Assembly: GCA_965229685.1 (NCBI GenBank)
Contig: OZ245920.1
Location: forward strand, 4,278,001 to 4,342,000
From: Pacificispira sp033344895
Lineage (GTDB): Bacteria; Pseudomonadota; Alphaproteobacteria; UBA8366; Aestuariispiraceae
Direction of reading: 5' to 3'
Length of the DNA: 64,000 nt
Shown here piece by piece: positions 51,789 through 60,163 of this stretch. The notes below the pieces were generated by a model. The model was not told the DNA's origin. It did no database searches and saw nothing but the letters and a program-made list of their open reading frames with translations. The translations under genes were made by a program, and so were the position numbers. Each line of letters starts with the position of its first letter. Within the stretch, counting starts at the first letter, position 1.

Positions 51789-53420
51789 ATGGATCGTAGG
51801 CGGGTTCTCGGTGGCGGTGCGGCTCTGTTGGGCACGGCGATGGGCAGCGGATGGCTGAGCCGCAGCGGCAATGCGTCGAGCGGGCATGTCGATCCCGACC
51901 GGCTGGCGGACCTGCTGGTCGACGGCAGCGATCCGTTGATCCGTGCGGCGGTCAGCGATTATCTGCGGGATGGCGTGGCGCGGCATTATGCGCTGCGCAA
52001 CTACGCGGCCTTCTGGTTCGGCAAGGACAGTCCGGACGGTCATGCAAGCGCCTTGCTGGCCGGCCTCGCCCATGCGGATACCGACGCGCTGGACCCAAGG
52101 GATTACGACCCGTCGCGCCTGCCCAACTGGGATGCCAGTCCGGAACACCGGGAACTGGCCTACAGCTTCTCCGCGGCGCGCTACGGCATCGATGTGCAGA
52201 GCGGCCGCGCCGATCCGAAGCGGGCCGAACCGGACCTGTTCGTCTATCCCCGCGACACGAAGCCGGAATCGGTGCTGCTGCGGCTGGGCCTCGCAGCCGA
52301 CCCGCGGGAGGCACTGGCGACCATGGCGCCGAAATCGGCACGCTATCGTACGCTGAGGACCTCCTACGCCGCCTGGCGCGCCAAGGCCAGCGAGGAGCCG
52401 CCGCCAACTGTCGGCGAAGGACCGGCGATCAAGCCCGGGATGGAGGATGCGCGCCTGTCGGCCATCGCCGACCGGCTGACCTATCTGGGAATTCCGATCG
52501 ACGGCGCGGTGGGCACGGTCTACGACACCGGCCTGCAGGCGGCGGTGGCCGCATTCCAGGGCCGCTTCGGGCTGGCCGCCGACGGGGTGGTCGGCAAGCA
52601 GACCCTGGCCACCCTGAATCGGGACGCGGCGGACTGGGCGCAGACCGCGGCCCTGAACATGGAGCGGCTGCGCTGGCTGCCGGATGATTTCGGCGCGCGC
52701 CATGTGCATGTGAACATCGCGGACTTCCATCTGGAATACTGGGAAGACGGGCAGCCGAATCTCGACATGGTGGTCGTGGTCGGACGCCCCTATCGCCGCA
52801 CGCCGGTCTTCTCCGACCGCATCCGCTATATCGATTTCAGTCCGACCTGGACGGTACCACCGGGAATCCTGGTCAAGGACATGATCCCGAAGATCAAGAA
52901 GGACCCGACGGTCATCGAGAAATTCGGCTATCGTTTCTTCACCGGCGGCGACAGCCCGCGTGAAATCGATCCGGCGCAGATCGACTGGACCACCGTGGAG
53001 GCGCGGGGCTTCCCCTATCAGATCCAGCAGCGTCCGGGCGACGACAATGCGCTGGGCCGGGTCAAGTTCATGTTCCCGAACACCCACAATGTCTATCTGC
53101 ACGACAGCCCGGCCAAGGAGCTTTATGCCCGGCCGGAAAGGGCCTTCAGTTCCGGCTGCATCCGGGTATCGAAGCCGGAGGCGCTGGCCCGGGCGTTGCT
53201 GCGCGACCAGCCGGACTGGACATCGGAACGCATTGCGGATGCCATGAACCGGGACAAGCCCGTGCGGGTGCTGCTGAAGGAGACGGTGCCGGTTCATCTG
53301 ACCTATCTGACCGCCTGGGTACCGCCCGGCGCCGATCTGTCGGATCCGCTGTCGGAGGTGCGGTTCCGGCCGGATGTCTATGACCGCGACGGCATTCTGC
53401 GCACGGCGCTGGGCGCATAG
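51789..53420 (+). CDS. Murein L,D-transpeptidase (YcbB/LdtD type)
   Basis: This 543-residue exported protein has a twin-arginine-like start (MDRRRVLGGGAALLG), an LDT scaffold domain, a peptidoglycan-binding domain (~210-275, RLTYLGIPIDGAVGTVYDTGLQAAVAAFQ) and a YkuD catalytic domain. The YkuD domain carries the HDSPAKELYARPERAFSSGCIRVSKPE motif with nucleophile Cys457 and an upstream His. It forms 3-3 peptidoglycan cross-links in the periplasm. The ATG at 51789 has GGAGG 5 nt upstream. The YcbK-like gene follows 92 nt later, as in E. coli ycbB-ycbK. Confidence 0.93.
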   Translation: MDRRRVLGGGAALLGTAMGSGWLSRSGNASSGHVDPDRLADLLVDGSDPLIRAAVSDYLRDGVARHYALRNYAAFWFGKDSPDGHASALLAGLAHADTDALDPRDYDPSRLPNWDASPEHRELAYSFSAARYGIDVQSGRADPKRAEPDLFVYPRDTKPESVLLRLGLAADPREALATMAPKSARYRTLRTSYAAWRAKASEEPPPTVGEGPAIKPGMEDARLSAIADRLTYLGIPIDGAVGTVYDTGLQAAVAAFQGRFGLAADGVVGKQTLATLNRDAADWAQTAALNMERLRWLPDDFGARHVHVNIADFHLEYWEDGQPNLDMVVVVGRPYRRTPVFSDRIRYIDFSPTWTVPPGILVKDMIPKIKKDPTVIEKFGYRFFTGGDSPREIDPAQIDWTTVEARGFPYQIQQRPGDDNALGRVKFMFPNTHNVYLHDSPAKELYARPERAFSSGCIRVSKPEALARALLRDQPDWTSERIADAMNRDKPVRVLLKETVPVHLTYLTAWVPPGADLSDPLSEVRFRPDVYDRDGILRTALGA

Positions 53421-53512
53421 CTGAGCGGCGACGCATGCGAATTTTACAGATTGCCCAGTGATCACATTCCGGGATATGGAGAGAGATCGCTGACAAACGG
53501 AGCGTGCGCTTC

Positions 53513-54085
53513 ATGACATTCCTTGATCGACGCCGCTTCATCAGCGGCGCCGCTGGCCTGTTCGGTGCGGCGGCAACCGCCGGGACCTTCCCGGGAATCA
53601 CGATGGGCACCGCGCATGCTGCGGCGCCGATCCGGCTTCCAGGGGTGGCCCGTCTCTCCTTCGTTCATCTTCATACCGGCGAAGAGCTGGCGCTGGCCTT
53701 CCGCAAGGATGGGGTCTACGACCCCGGCGCCCTGGATGCGCTGAACAACATCCTGCGTGACTGGCGCACGGGTGAGGCGGTGGAAATGGATGTCGGTCTG
53801 CTGGAGCTGCTGGTGCGCCTGCGCCAGAAGCTGGACAGCAAGGGCCCCTTCGAAATTGTCTCGGCCTATCGGGCGCCCGCGACCAATGCGGCCCTGGCCT
53901 CGAAGAGCGGCGGCGTGGCGAAGCGAAGCTATCACATGCGGGGCATGGCGGTGGACATTCGGGTCCCGAATATCCGGGCCGAACGGGTGTATCCGGTGGC
54001 GCGGGCGCTGCAGGCGGGCGGCGTCGGCCTGTACCGCAAGAACGATTTCGTCCATGTCGACACCGGCCCGGTCCGCACCTGGTAG
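53513..54085 (+). CDS. YcbK-like DUF882 peptidase M15-fold protein, Tat-exported
   Basis: This 190-residue protein has a twin-arginine signal (LDRRRFISGAAGLFGAAA) and a mature M15/DUF882 domain. The metal ligands are expected in AYRAPATNAAL, SYHMRGMAVDIRVP (HxxGxAxD) and DFVHVDTGPVRTW (HxD), so the zinc site looks intact. Members are probable peptidoglycan carboxypeptidases or amidase-like enzymes. It follows the L,D-transpeptidase, suggesting cell-wall remodelling as a pair. A 9-bp hairpin (54104-54130) after the stop may end the transcript. Confidence 0.9.
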   Translation: MTFLDRRRFISGAAGLFGAAATAGTFPGITMGTAHAAAPIRLPGVARLSFVHLHTGEELALAFRKDGVYDPGALDALNNILRDWRTGEAVEMDVGLLELLVRLRQKLDSKGPFEIVSAYRAPATNAALASKSGGVAKRSYHMRGMAVDIRVPNIRAERVYPVARALQAGGVGLYRKNDFVHVDTGPVRTW

Positions 54086-54103
54086 GCGTCGGCACTGATC
54101 CTG

Positions 54104-54130
54104 CGGGCGGCGGTCAGACAGCGCCGCCCG
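54104..54130 (+). terminator. Possible terminator hairpin between convergent genes
   Basis: CGGGCGGCG (54104-54112) pairs perfectly with CGCCGCCCG (54122-54130) around a 9-nt loop, followed by GCAGTTTCT, a poor T-tract. It overlaps the last codons of the convergent DUF4864 gene. Confidence 0.35.
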
Positions 54131-54539
54131 GCAGTTTCTCCAGCTGACAGCCGGCGATGCGCCAACTGCCATCCTCCATTTGCTGCATGAAGTAATAGGC
54201 CATCCAGGCCGATCCGTCGCTGGCGACCAGCATCACCGCCTGGGTCGCCCGGTTGCCGGCCGCTTCGAAGCGTTGAAACTCGACGGCCTGCGGCGCGATC
54301 AGCGGCGCGTAGCCGCGGCTGACCATGTCCATGAAGATGTCGGGATTCTGGAATTTCCGCTGGATGAAGGGCGCGGCATAGGAATAGGCCTTGGCCCGAT
54401 CGCCCTCCGCCATCGCGGTCAACTGGTTCTGGATGATGGCGGCAACGGCGTTTCGGCCGTCCCCGTCCTGTGCCTGCGCGGTGATCGCGCCGACCGCCGC
54501 CAGGCCGGCGACAAGTAGCACTGCATAGAAGATCCGCAT
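54114..54539 (-). CDS. Exported DUF4864-family protein
   Basis: This 141-residue protein has a signal peptide (MRIFYAVLLVAGLAAVGAITAQAQ, cleaved near AQA). The mature part is NTF2-like and matches DUF4864: VAAIIQNQLTAMAEGDRAKAYSYAAPFIQRKFQNPDIFMDMVSRGYAPLI, then a beta-rich QAVMLVASDGSAWMAYYFMQQMEDGSWRIAGCQL. Function unknown, periplasmic. It converges with the YcbK-like gene and ends 28 nt from it. Confidence 0.85.
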   Translation of the reverse strand: MRIFYAVLLVAGLAAVGAITAQAQDGDGRNAVAAIIQNQLTAMAEGDRAKAYSYAAPFIQRKFQNPDIFMDMVSRGYAPLIAPQAVEFQRFEAAGNRATQAVMLVASDGSAWMAYYFMQQMEDGSWRIAGCQLEKLPGGAV

Positions 54540-54667
54540 GATACGGCCTCCGGCGTCGTTGGGCCCCTATCAGGGGATACGCGCCGGAGGGCTGTCGGGA
54601 TCACTCGGTCGTTCGCGGGCGGGCCCCTTCCGGTCCGGAATCCGCCGATCCGAATGCCGTCGCCGCG

Positions 54668-55810
54668 TCAGCGGACGTAGAGGTGAACCTCGTTCTGCGC
54701 GACGTTGCGCGAATCCGACAGCAGGTTCACCCGGCCCGGCTGGATGCCCATGCTGGTCAGCGTGCGCAGCACCGCCTCGGCATTGCGCTGGGCCGCCGCC
54801 CCGTTCAGCGCGACCTGCGCCGCATTGCCGCGATCCGGGCTGACCGCCACGAGGTCGAACACGGCGTTCGGCTTGGCCGTCATCGCCTGGTTCACGGCAT
54901 TGAACAGCGCCTGCTGATAGGGAACGTTCTCGCGATCGAACTTGATGATGACCAGCGGCTCGGCCGACGGGTCGATGCCCTGACCGGACGCCGCGACGCG
55001 GGCCGCCGCATTCTCGGTCAGCTGGAACGAACGGGTGGCGATATTGGCGCCGTAGAGCTGTCCGTTCTTGATGCCTTCGGCCAGCGTCGTCATGTTGCCG
55101 CGCTCGGCGGAGACATAAAGGTTGTGCCGGTTGATCTCCTGCGTGACGTCGGTCAGCATCCGGTCGAGATCGACCAGCGACTGGTGCACGGAATCTTCCA
55201 GGACGCGCAGGCGGGCGTGATCCTCATCCACCGCGCCGGACAGGCCGTAGGTCGCCTGAACCGTGCTCAGCAGGAACTTCCCGAAGGCGGCCTGATCCGA
55301 GGCATCACTGTGCAGCTTGGACAACGACGGAATGGTCTGCTCGACCTGGGCCAGGGAGTTCTGGGCCTGGTTCCATTGCTCGACCAGGATCGGGTTGCCC
55401 GGGGTGGTGCCGAGCTGCAGGCGCGAGGTGATCGCGGCCTTGTTGCTGTGATAGGTGTTGGCGTTCGACGCGCTGTTGCCGCGGATCGCGCTCAGCCGGC
55501 CCTTCAGGTCGCCGACCTGCCCGGTCAGCTGCCGCAAATCCTGATCCATCTGGGCGATGCGTTCGCCGACCGCCGTGGTGCCGGAATAGACGGCCTGGGT
55601 GCTGGCCGGGACCGGTGCCGCCGCGGGCTGGGCCGTTGCCTGCTGGGCTGCCGGGGCCGGGCTGCTCTGCGATGCGGTCGTCGGCTGCGAGGTGGCGGTG
55701 TCGCCGCCCGCCGGATCCTGCGCGTCGAGTGACGGCCACAACGAGTCGCACCCGCTGAGCATGACGCATGTCGCGCCGATCAGTCCAAGCATCCTGAAAG
55801 AAGTCGTCAT
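54668..55810 (-). CDS. Lipoprotein with OmpA-like C-terminal region
   Basis: This is a 380-residue protein. The signal peptide carries a lipobox (MLSGCDSL, lipidated Cys ~19). A Pro/Ala/Gln/Thr-rich linker (~30-70) follows, then a helical coiled-coil-like middle (MDQDLRQLTGQVGDLKGRLSAI, AQNSLAQVEQTIPSLSKL). The C-terminal ~110 residues (PLVIIKFDRENVPYQQALFNAVNQAM through QRNAEAVLRTLTSMGIQPGRVNLLSDSR) resemble an OmpA/MotB-type peptidoglycan-binding fold. It is likely an outer- or inner-membrane-anchored envelope protein. The ATG at 55810 is used; 55822 is an alternative. Confidence 0.75.
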   Translation of the reverse strand: MTTSFRMLGLIGATCVMLSGCDSLWPSLDAQDPAGGDTATSQPTTASQSSPAPAAQQATAQPAAAPVPASTQAVYSGTTAVGERIAQMDQDLRQLTGQVGDLKGRLSAIRGNSASNANTYHSNKAAITSRLQLGTTPGNPILVEQWNQAQNSLAQVEQTIPSLSKLHSDASDQAAFGKFLLSTVQATYGLSGAVDEDHARLRVLEDSVHQSLVDLDRMLTDVTQEINRHNLYVSAERGNMTTLAEGIKNGQLYGANIATRSFQLTENAAARVAASGQGIDPSAEPLVIIKFDRENVPYQQALFNAVNQAMTAKPNAVFDLVAVSPDRGNAAQVALNGAAAQRNAEAVLRTLTSMGIQPGRVNLLSDSRNVAQNEVHLYVR

Positions 55811-56319
55811 GCCCTGCACCATGCCTTGTACCGCCCTGTCTTCCTCGGACCCGCCGCTGGGCCGTCGGGCCGGCCCTTTATCGGGCAGCCTCAGTCCAGC
55901 CTATCGCGGTTTATGCCCCCATGCGACTCAAGATACCGATCCGCACCCGCGCGGCCGTACCCCGACTCGTTGTCCCATGCCGGTCCGGACCCTTCATGCG
56001 GCGCCACCAAACCGGCGCCGCCGGGCCGAACCCGGCAAACTTAGCGCGGATACTACTTGACCCCGCGTTCGGGGACAACCCGCATTCTGGGTGGAGGATA
56101 GGCCGAATCCCATTGGACTAGCGCGATTTTTTCCGGCCGTTGCGTCTCGGTCTCACCCGCGTGGGCGGCCCGGTGCCGGCCCCGCATGCGCCCCGTTCGC
56201 CGCCGCGAAATCGGCCGGAAGCGCATCTTTGTCATTTTCTTGCAAATCGGCCCTTGCCAATCGTCCCCGCTTGGCCTATCAACCGCGCCGCGCCGCCGAT
56301 CATCGGCCGGCCACACAGC
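55811..56319. other. Non-coding stretch upstream of the lipoprotein gene and tRNA-Arg
   Basis: About 500 nt without a supportable gene. It should contain the lipoprotein promoter (minus strand) and the tRNA promoter (plus strand). I see no integrase, repeat or attachment-site duplication here. Confidence 0.6.
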
Positions 56320-56396
56320 GCGCCCCTAGCTCAACTGGATAGAGCACCTGACTACGGATCAGGAGGTTGGGGGTTCGAATCCTCCGGGGCGCGCCA
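56320..56396 (+). tRNA. tRNA-Arg (anticodon ACG)
   Basis: This is a 77-nt cloverleaf. The acceptor stem GCGCCCC/GGGGCGC pairs perfectly, with discriminator G and an encoded CCA (56394-56396). The D arm has TAGCTCAACTGGATAGAGCA. The anticodon stem CCTGA/TCAGG encloses loop CTACGGA with anticodon ACG at 56354-56356 (A34 presumably deaminated to inosine by TadA). The T arm has GGTTCGAATCC. Reads CGN arginine codons. Confidence 0.97.
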
Positions 56397-56646
56397 TTTT
56401 CTTTCTGAAAAATCCGGGGCTACCGACTGCGCGTCTATCGGGTGCGCTTGTCGTTCGATTTTCTGATCCGGTGCTCCGGGTCGGTCGCGTGGCCTGCGTT
56501 GGAAGCCGCTGATATCTCGAAGAAAAGAGCGACTGTGTGCCGCGGGCCGGGCGCGGTCGAAAATCGTCCCGCTGTGACCGTCGTCACTGTTCCGCGGGAT
56601 CGCCCATACTATCTATATGCGTATCGGTAGGAAGACGCGGATGTCG

Positions 56647-56738
56647 CGCCTTTCGATCAAGGCAAACCGTCGGTAACGGCGGGACGCAAAGCCTCCGGCC
56701 CCGGCGCGTTCACGGGGTAGCGGGGTTGCCGAAAAGCG
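56647..56738 (+). promoter_or_regulatory. Cyclic di-GMP-I (GEMM-I) riboswitch
   Basis: The core is unmistakable: AAGGCAAACC, a P2 hairpin closed by a GTAA (GNRA) tetraloop, GGGACGCAAAGCCTCCGG, then a P3 hairpin and GGGTAGCGGGGTTGCCGA. An outer P1 stem pairs CGCCTTTCG (56647-56655) with CGAAAAGCG (56730-56738) with one mismatch. The conserved G after AA in the P1-P2 junction, the tetraloop-receptor segment and the ligand-contacting C are in place. It ends ~18 nt before the likely GTG start of a small membrane protein, so control at translation initiation is plausible; no terminator hairpin is evident. Confidence 0.93.
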
Positions 56739-56755
56739 AAGACTGGAAACAACGC

Positions 56756-57292
56756 GTGACGCCGAAAGCTGTACGCCCGATGGGTTTTGACCGCCTGCTT
56801 CTCTATACAATGATCGCCTTTTTCGGGGCGTTGCCGATCATCCTGATGCCGTTATTCGGCGACCAGGTCATCGACGCCGTGGAGGAAATCTCCGACACCG
56901 ACGACGACCGACCGCGGGATGACGGCGAACCGGTGCGCCTGGTGACCGGCCCGCTGATGAACGTCTCCGGTCGGATCAAGGACGGCCTTGTGGCGGTGAT
57001 CGATCTGCCGAACCGCACGACGGCGGATGCCCTGTGCGAGCAATCACCCTATCTGCACGACCGTCTGCAGGTGTTCGCGGCGGAGCACCCGTCCAGGCTG
57101 GATCAGAAGACCCGCATCTCGGGCCGGGACCCGGTCCTGATCCGGGCGCTGCGCGAGAAGTTTCCCGACATTCCGATGGACGCCGTCCGGCTGACCGAAC
57201 CGACGGCCTACAAATCGATCTATCCGAGCCGAGACGTCTATGAATGTCAGGGCCTCAGCTATCGGCGGATCGCCCAGAAATCCCATCAGTAG
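56756..57292 (+). CDS. Membrane-anchored protein of unknown function under c-di-GMP riboswitch control
   Basis: This 178-residue protein has one N-terminal transmembrane helix (LLLYTMIAFFGALPIILMPLFG, ~14-35), an acidic linker (VEEISDTDDDRPRDDGEP) and a C-terminal soluble domain with LMNVSGRIKDGLVAVIDLP, a CEQSPYLHDRLQ segment and a late Cys (YECQG). I recognise no family. The GTG at 56756 is chosen because a weak GGA lies upstream and it directly follows the riboswitch. An ATG at 56780 is an alternative; translation further upstream would run through the riboswitch and is rejected. It is followed 55 nt later by mmcB. Confidence 0.75.
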   Translation: MTPKAVRPMGFDRLLLYTMIAFFGALPIILMPLFGDQVIDAVEEISDTDDDRPRDDGEPVRLVTGPLMNVSGRIKDGLVAVIDLPNRTTADALCEQSPYLHDRLQVFAAEHPSRLDQKTRISGRDPVLIRALREKFPDIPMDAVRLTEPTAYKSIYPSRDVYECQGLSYRRIAQKSHQ

Positions 57293-57347
57293 TTCCCGGT
57301 TTGTTTTCCTTTCGGACTCGTCTATTGTGCCCGGAAAGGAGAGCGCC

Positions 57348-57812
57348 ATGTCAGATCTGTCCCTGGAGACAGCCGAGCCATCCGGTTTCGGCACGCGGCC
57401 CGATGCGACCTTCGCGGTGACGCGGGGCACGACGCGCCTGCTGCGGGAAATGGGGCTGGCCTGCCTGACGGAGGTGCCGCTGAAGACTGGCCGCCGGGTC
57501 GACATCATGGCCCTGGACAAGAAAGGGCAGACGACGGTCGTGGAGGTCAAATCCTCGCTGGAGGATTATGCGGCCGATTCCAAATGGGGCGAGTATCTGC
57601 CGTTCTGCGACCGGTTCTATTTTGCCGTTCCGACGGACTTTCCCATCGATATCTTGCCGGAGGAGGTCGGCCTGATCATCGCCGACGCCTATGGCGCATC
57701 CATCGAGCGGACGGCAGCGGAAGGCAGCATGAATGCCAGTCGCCGGAAATCCCTGACCCTGCGGTTTGCCCGCCTCGCCGCGGAACGCTGGATGCGCATG
57801 GTGGATGCCTAG
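57348..57812 (+). CDS. mmcB: MmcB-family DNA repair protein
   Basis: This 154-residue cytoplasmic PDDEXK-like protein matches the alphaproteobacterial MmcB family: ATFAVTRGTTRLLREMGLACLTEVPLKTGRRVDIMALDKKGQTTVVEVKSSLEDYAADSKW, where D...ExK forms the nuclease-like motif. It then has YLPFCDRFYFAVP and LPEEVGLIIAD. In Caulobacter MmcB acts in mitomycin C damage repair. GGAAAGGAGA precedes the ATG. Converges with hldE. Confidence 0.9.
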   Translation: MSDLSLETAEPSGFGTRPDATFAVTRGTTRLLREMGLACLTEVPLKTGRRVDIMALDKKGQTTVVEVKSSLEDYAADSKWGEYLPFCDRFYFAVPTDFPIDILPEEVGLIIADAYGASIERTAAEGSMNASRRKSLTLRFARLAAERWMRMVDA

Positions 57813-57844
57813 CGGCCGCGCCGAGTGCCCGGGCCAGCTAGAGG

Positions 57845-59320
57845 TCAACTGCGGTTCAGCTTTGCGATCGTGTTCGTGGTGGAATGGCCGTCGACCAGAT
57901 CGGCCAGCACGACCCTGCCCCCCAGGCGTTCGACGACATCGGCGCCGACGACCTTGTCCCGGGTGTAGTCCGCGCCCTTTACCAGCACATCCGGCTCCAG
58001 CGCCGTGATCAGGGAGAGCGGCGTGTCCTCCCCGAAGATCACGACCAGATCGACATCGCCCAGCGCGGCCAGCACCGCCGCGCGGGCACTTTCCGGCTGA
58101 ACCGGTCGGTCCGGTCCCTTCAGGCGGGCGACGGAGGCATCGCTGTTCAGGCCGATCACCAGCCGATCGCAGGCCGCGCGGGCCTGGGCGATGAGCGAAA
58201 CATGGCCGGGATGCAGCAGGTCGAAGCAGCCATTGGTGAAGCCGACCGATTTGCCTGCCCGGCGCCAGGCGGCGATACGGTCGACGGCCTCCGCCTGGGT
58301 CAGCACCTTGGATTCCCCGGCTTCCAGGCGCTCCTCATGGCTGTCGTTCAGGATCTCGCCCGGATAGGCGACGGCGGTGCCGGCCTTGGCGACCACGATG
58401 CCGGCGGCGCGGTTTGCCAGGGCGGCCGCGTCCCGGGCGTCGAGACCCGCGGCCAGACCGGCGGCCAATGCGGCGACAACGGTATCCCCGGCACCGGCGA
58501 CGTCGAAGACTTCGCGGGCGCGGGCGGGCAGGTGGATGGCGCTTTCGGTCCCATCCGCGGGGTGGCGGTAGAGGGTCATGCCCTCCTCTGACCGGGTGGC
58601 GAGCACACCGCCCAGGCCGCAGGTGTCGGTCAGATGGCGGCAGGCGGCGATCACCGCCGCATCGCCTTCCGCGGACATGCCGCTGGCCAGGGTCAGTTCC
58701 GCACGGTTCGGCGTCACAAGGTCGGCACCGCGATAGCGGGAGAAATCCCGGCCTTTCGGATCGACGATGACGGGGACGCCCGCCGCCCGGGCCGCGTCGA
58801 TCAGCGCGGTGATCAGCGCGTCCGACAGCACTCCCTTGCCGTAATCCGAGAGGATCAGCGTGCCGACGCCGGGAAGGGCCGCCAGGGCTGCATTCCGAAG
58901 CGCGGCGGCGGTCTCGTCAGGGAAGGGGCCTGTGCGCTCCCGGTCGGTTCGTAGCAACTGGGCGCGGCCCGCGATATAGCGGGTCTTGACCGCCGTCGGC
59001 CGGTCCGGCGCGGTGATAGACGCATCCGTGACGCCGGGCAGTTCGGCCAGCATCCCGGCCAGTTCCTCAGCCGCCGGATCGTCGCCGACCGCGCCGACCA
59101 GGGTGCATTTCGCGCCCAGTGCGGAAAGGTTGCGCGCGACGTTGGCCGCGCCGCCCAGGGCAGGCCTTTCGCGCTGAACCGACAGCACTGGGATCGGCGC
59201 TTCCGGTGAAATGCGCTCGACCTTGCCTTCGACAAAACGGTCCAGCATCAGGTCGCCCACGCAGAGCACATTGGCCCCGCCCAGCCGCTCCAGAATTGCC
59301 GCCAGATCGGTCTCCGTCAT
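57845..59320 (-). CDS. hldE: Bifunctional heptose 7-phosphate kinase / heptose 1-phosphate adenylyltransferase
   Basis: This 491-residue two-domain enzyme makes ADP-heptose for the lipopolysaccharide core. The N-terminal ribokinase-like domain (~1-325) has VLCVGDLMLDRFVEGKVERISPEAPIPV, LGGAANVARNLSALGA and DVAGAGDTVVAALAAGLA with the catalytic Asp. The C-terminal nucleotidyltransferase (~350-490) has FTNGCFDLLHPGHVSLI (HxGH) and LNSDASVARLKGPDRP. Both halves look intact. It lies 37 nt downstream of the metallophosphoesterase gene on the same strand. Confidence 0.96.
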   Translation of the reverse strand: MTETDLAAILERLGGANVLCVGDLMLDRFVEGKVERISPEAPIPVLSVQRERPALGGAANVARNLSALGAKCTLVGAVGDDPAAEELAGMLAELPGVTDASITAPDRPTAVKTRYIAGRAQLLRTDRERTGPFPDETAAALRNAALAALPGVGTLILSDYGKGVLSDALITALIDAARAAGVPVIVDPKGRDFSRYRGADLVTPNRAELTLASGMSAEGDAAVIAACRHLTDTCGLGGVLATRSEEGMTLYRHPADGTESAIHLPARAREVFDVAGAGDTVVAALAAGLAAGLDARDAAALANRAAGIVVAKAGTAVAYPGEILNDSHEERLEAGESKVLTQAEAVDRIAAWRRAGKSVGFTNGCFDLLHPGHVSLIAQARAACDRLVIGLNSDASVARLKGPDRPVQPESARAAVLAALGDVDLVVIFGEDTPLSLITALEPDVLVKGADYTRDKVVGADVVERLGGRVVLADLVDGHSTTNTIAKLNRS

Positions 59321-59357
59321 GTCCGGACTGCCCTTGATTTCGATGGGGAAAGACGCG

Positions 59358-60107
59358 TCAGCGAAAGTCGCGCGGCCCCGCGTGAAGGAAGGCCTTTTCG
59401 GTACCCCAGAACAATCCCGCCGTCAAATATCCGCCCTTGCCGGCACCGGTATCCACGCAGATTCGATTCGGATGCAGCTCCGGGTCCGGCGACGGGGTGT
59501 GCCCGTGCACCACCAATCCGCCGAAATCGTGGCAGCTGTCCAGGAACGGCTCGCGAATCCACATCATGTCGCTGTCGGTCTGATCGTCGACGGCGATTCC
59601 GGGGCGCAGACCGGCATGGACAAAGATGAAGTCCCCGTCCCGATGGAGGGTCGACAGCCCCTCCAGAAACTGGCGATGGGGGGCCGGTAATGCGGCGTCC
59701 AGATCGCGCCGGCAGCGCTGGAATCCGGCGATGTCGAACGGATCGTCCGGCGGCGTGACGCCATAGCTTTGCACCGTCGCGTCGCCCCCATTGGCGATCC
59801 AGGCCCCGCCGAGACGCAAATCCCCGTCATTGAGGAAACGCAGCATCATTTCCTCATGATTGCCGCGCAGAAAGACCGCATCGATCCCCGCCTTGCGCAT
59901 GTCGATCAGCCGGTCGATGACACCGGCGGAATCCGGGCCGCGGTCGATATAGTCGCCGACAAAGACGAACCGGTCATGCAGGGCGGCATTGTTGTCGCCG
60001 GCTTCGCGGCCGATCCGGGCCAGCAGTTCTTCCAGCAGGTCCAGATGACCGTGAACGTCGCCAACGGCGATCAGCCGCACACCGTCCGGTGCGCGGGATC
60101 GGTTCAA
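59358..60107 (-). CDS. Calcineurin-like metallophosphoesterase (PrpA/ApaH-like)
   Basis: This 249-residue cytoplasmic protein has the full PPP-family motif set: GDVHGH, GDYIDRGPDS, RGNHEEMM, FVHAG and VHGHTPSPDP, giving a dinuclear metal site. Members act as protein serine/threonine phosphatases or Ap4A hydrolases; the sequence suits the small PrpA-like group. The start is TTG at 60107, with a possible GTG ten codons later just before RLIAVGDVHG. It sits between the degenerate HD-GYP sensor gene and hldE, all on one strand. Confidence 0.9.
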   Translation of the reverse strand: MNRSRAPDGVRLIAVGDVHGHLDLLEELLARIGREAGDNNAALHDRFVFVGDYIDRGPDSAGVIDRLIDMRKAGIDAVFLRGNHEEMMLRFLNDGDLRLGGAWIANGGDATVQSYGVTPPDDPFDIAGFQRCRRDLDAALPAPHRQFLEGLSTLHRDGDFIFVHAGLRPGIAVDDQTDSDMMWIREPFLDSCHDFGGLVVHGHTPSPDPELHPNRICVDTGAGKGGYLTAGLFWGTEKAFLHAGPRDFR

Positions 60108-60163
60108 GGGTTGGGCCGACGGGGCGGATGCCGTCCTGATAGAGCCTCACTCTCCGGCGGACG

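Noticed and set aside
56320..56396. tRNA-Arg as an integration site of a genomic island
   Set aside because: No integrase, no duplicated tRNA 3' end, and ordinary housekeeping genes follow.
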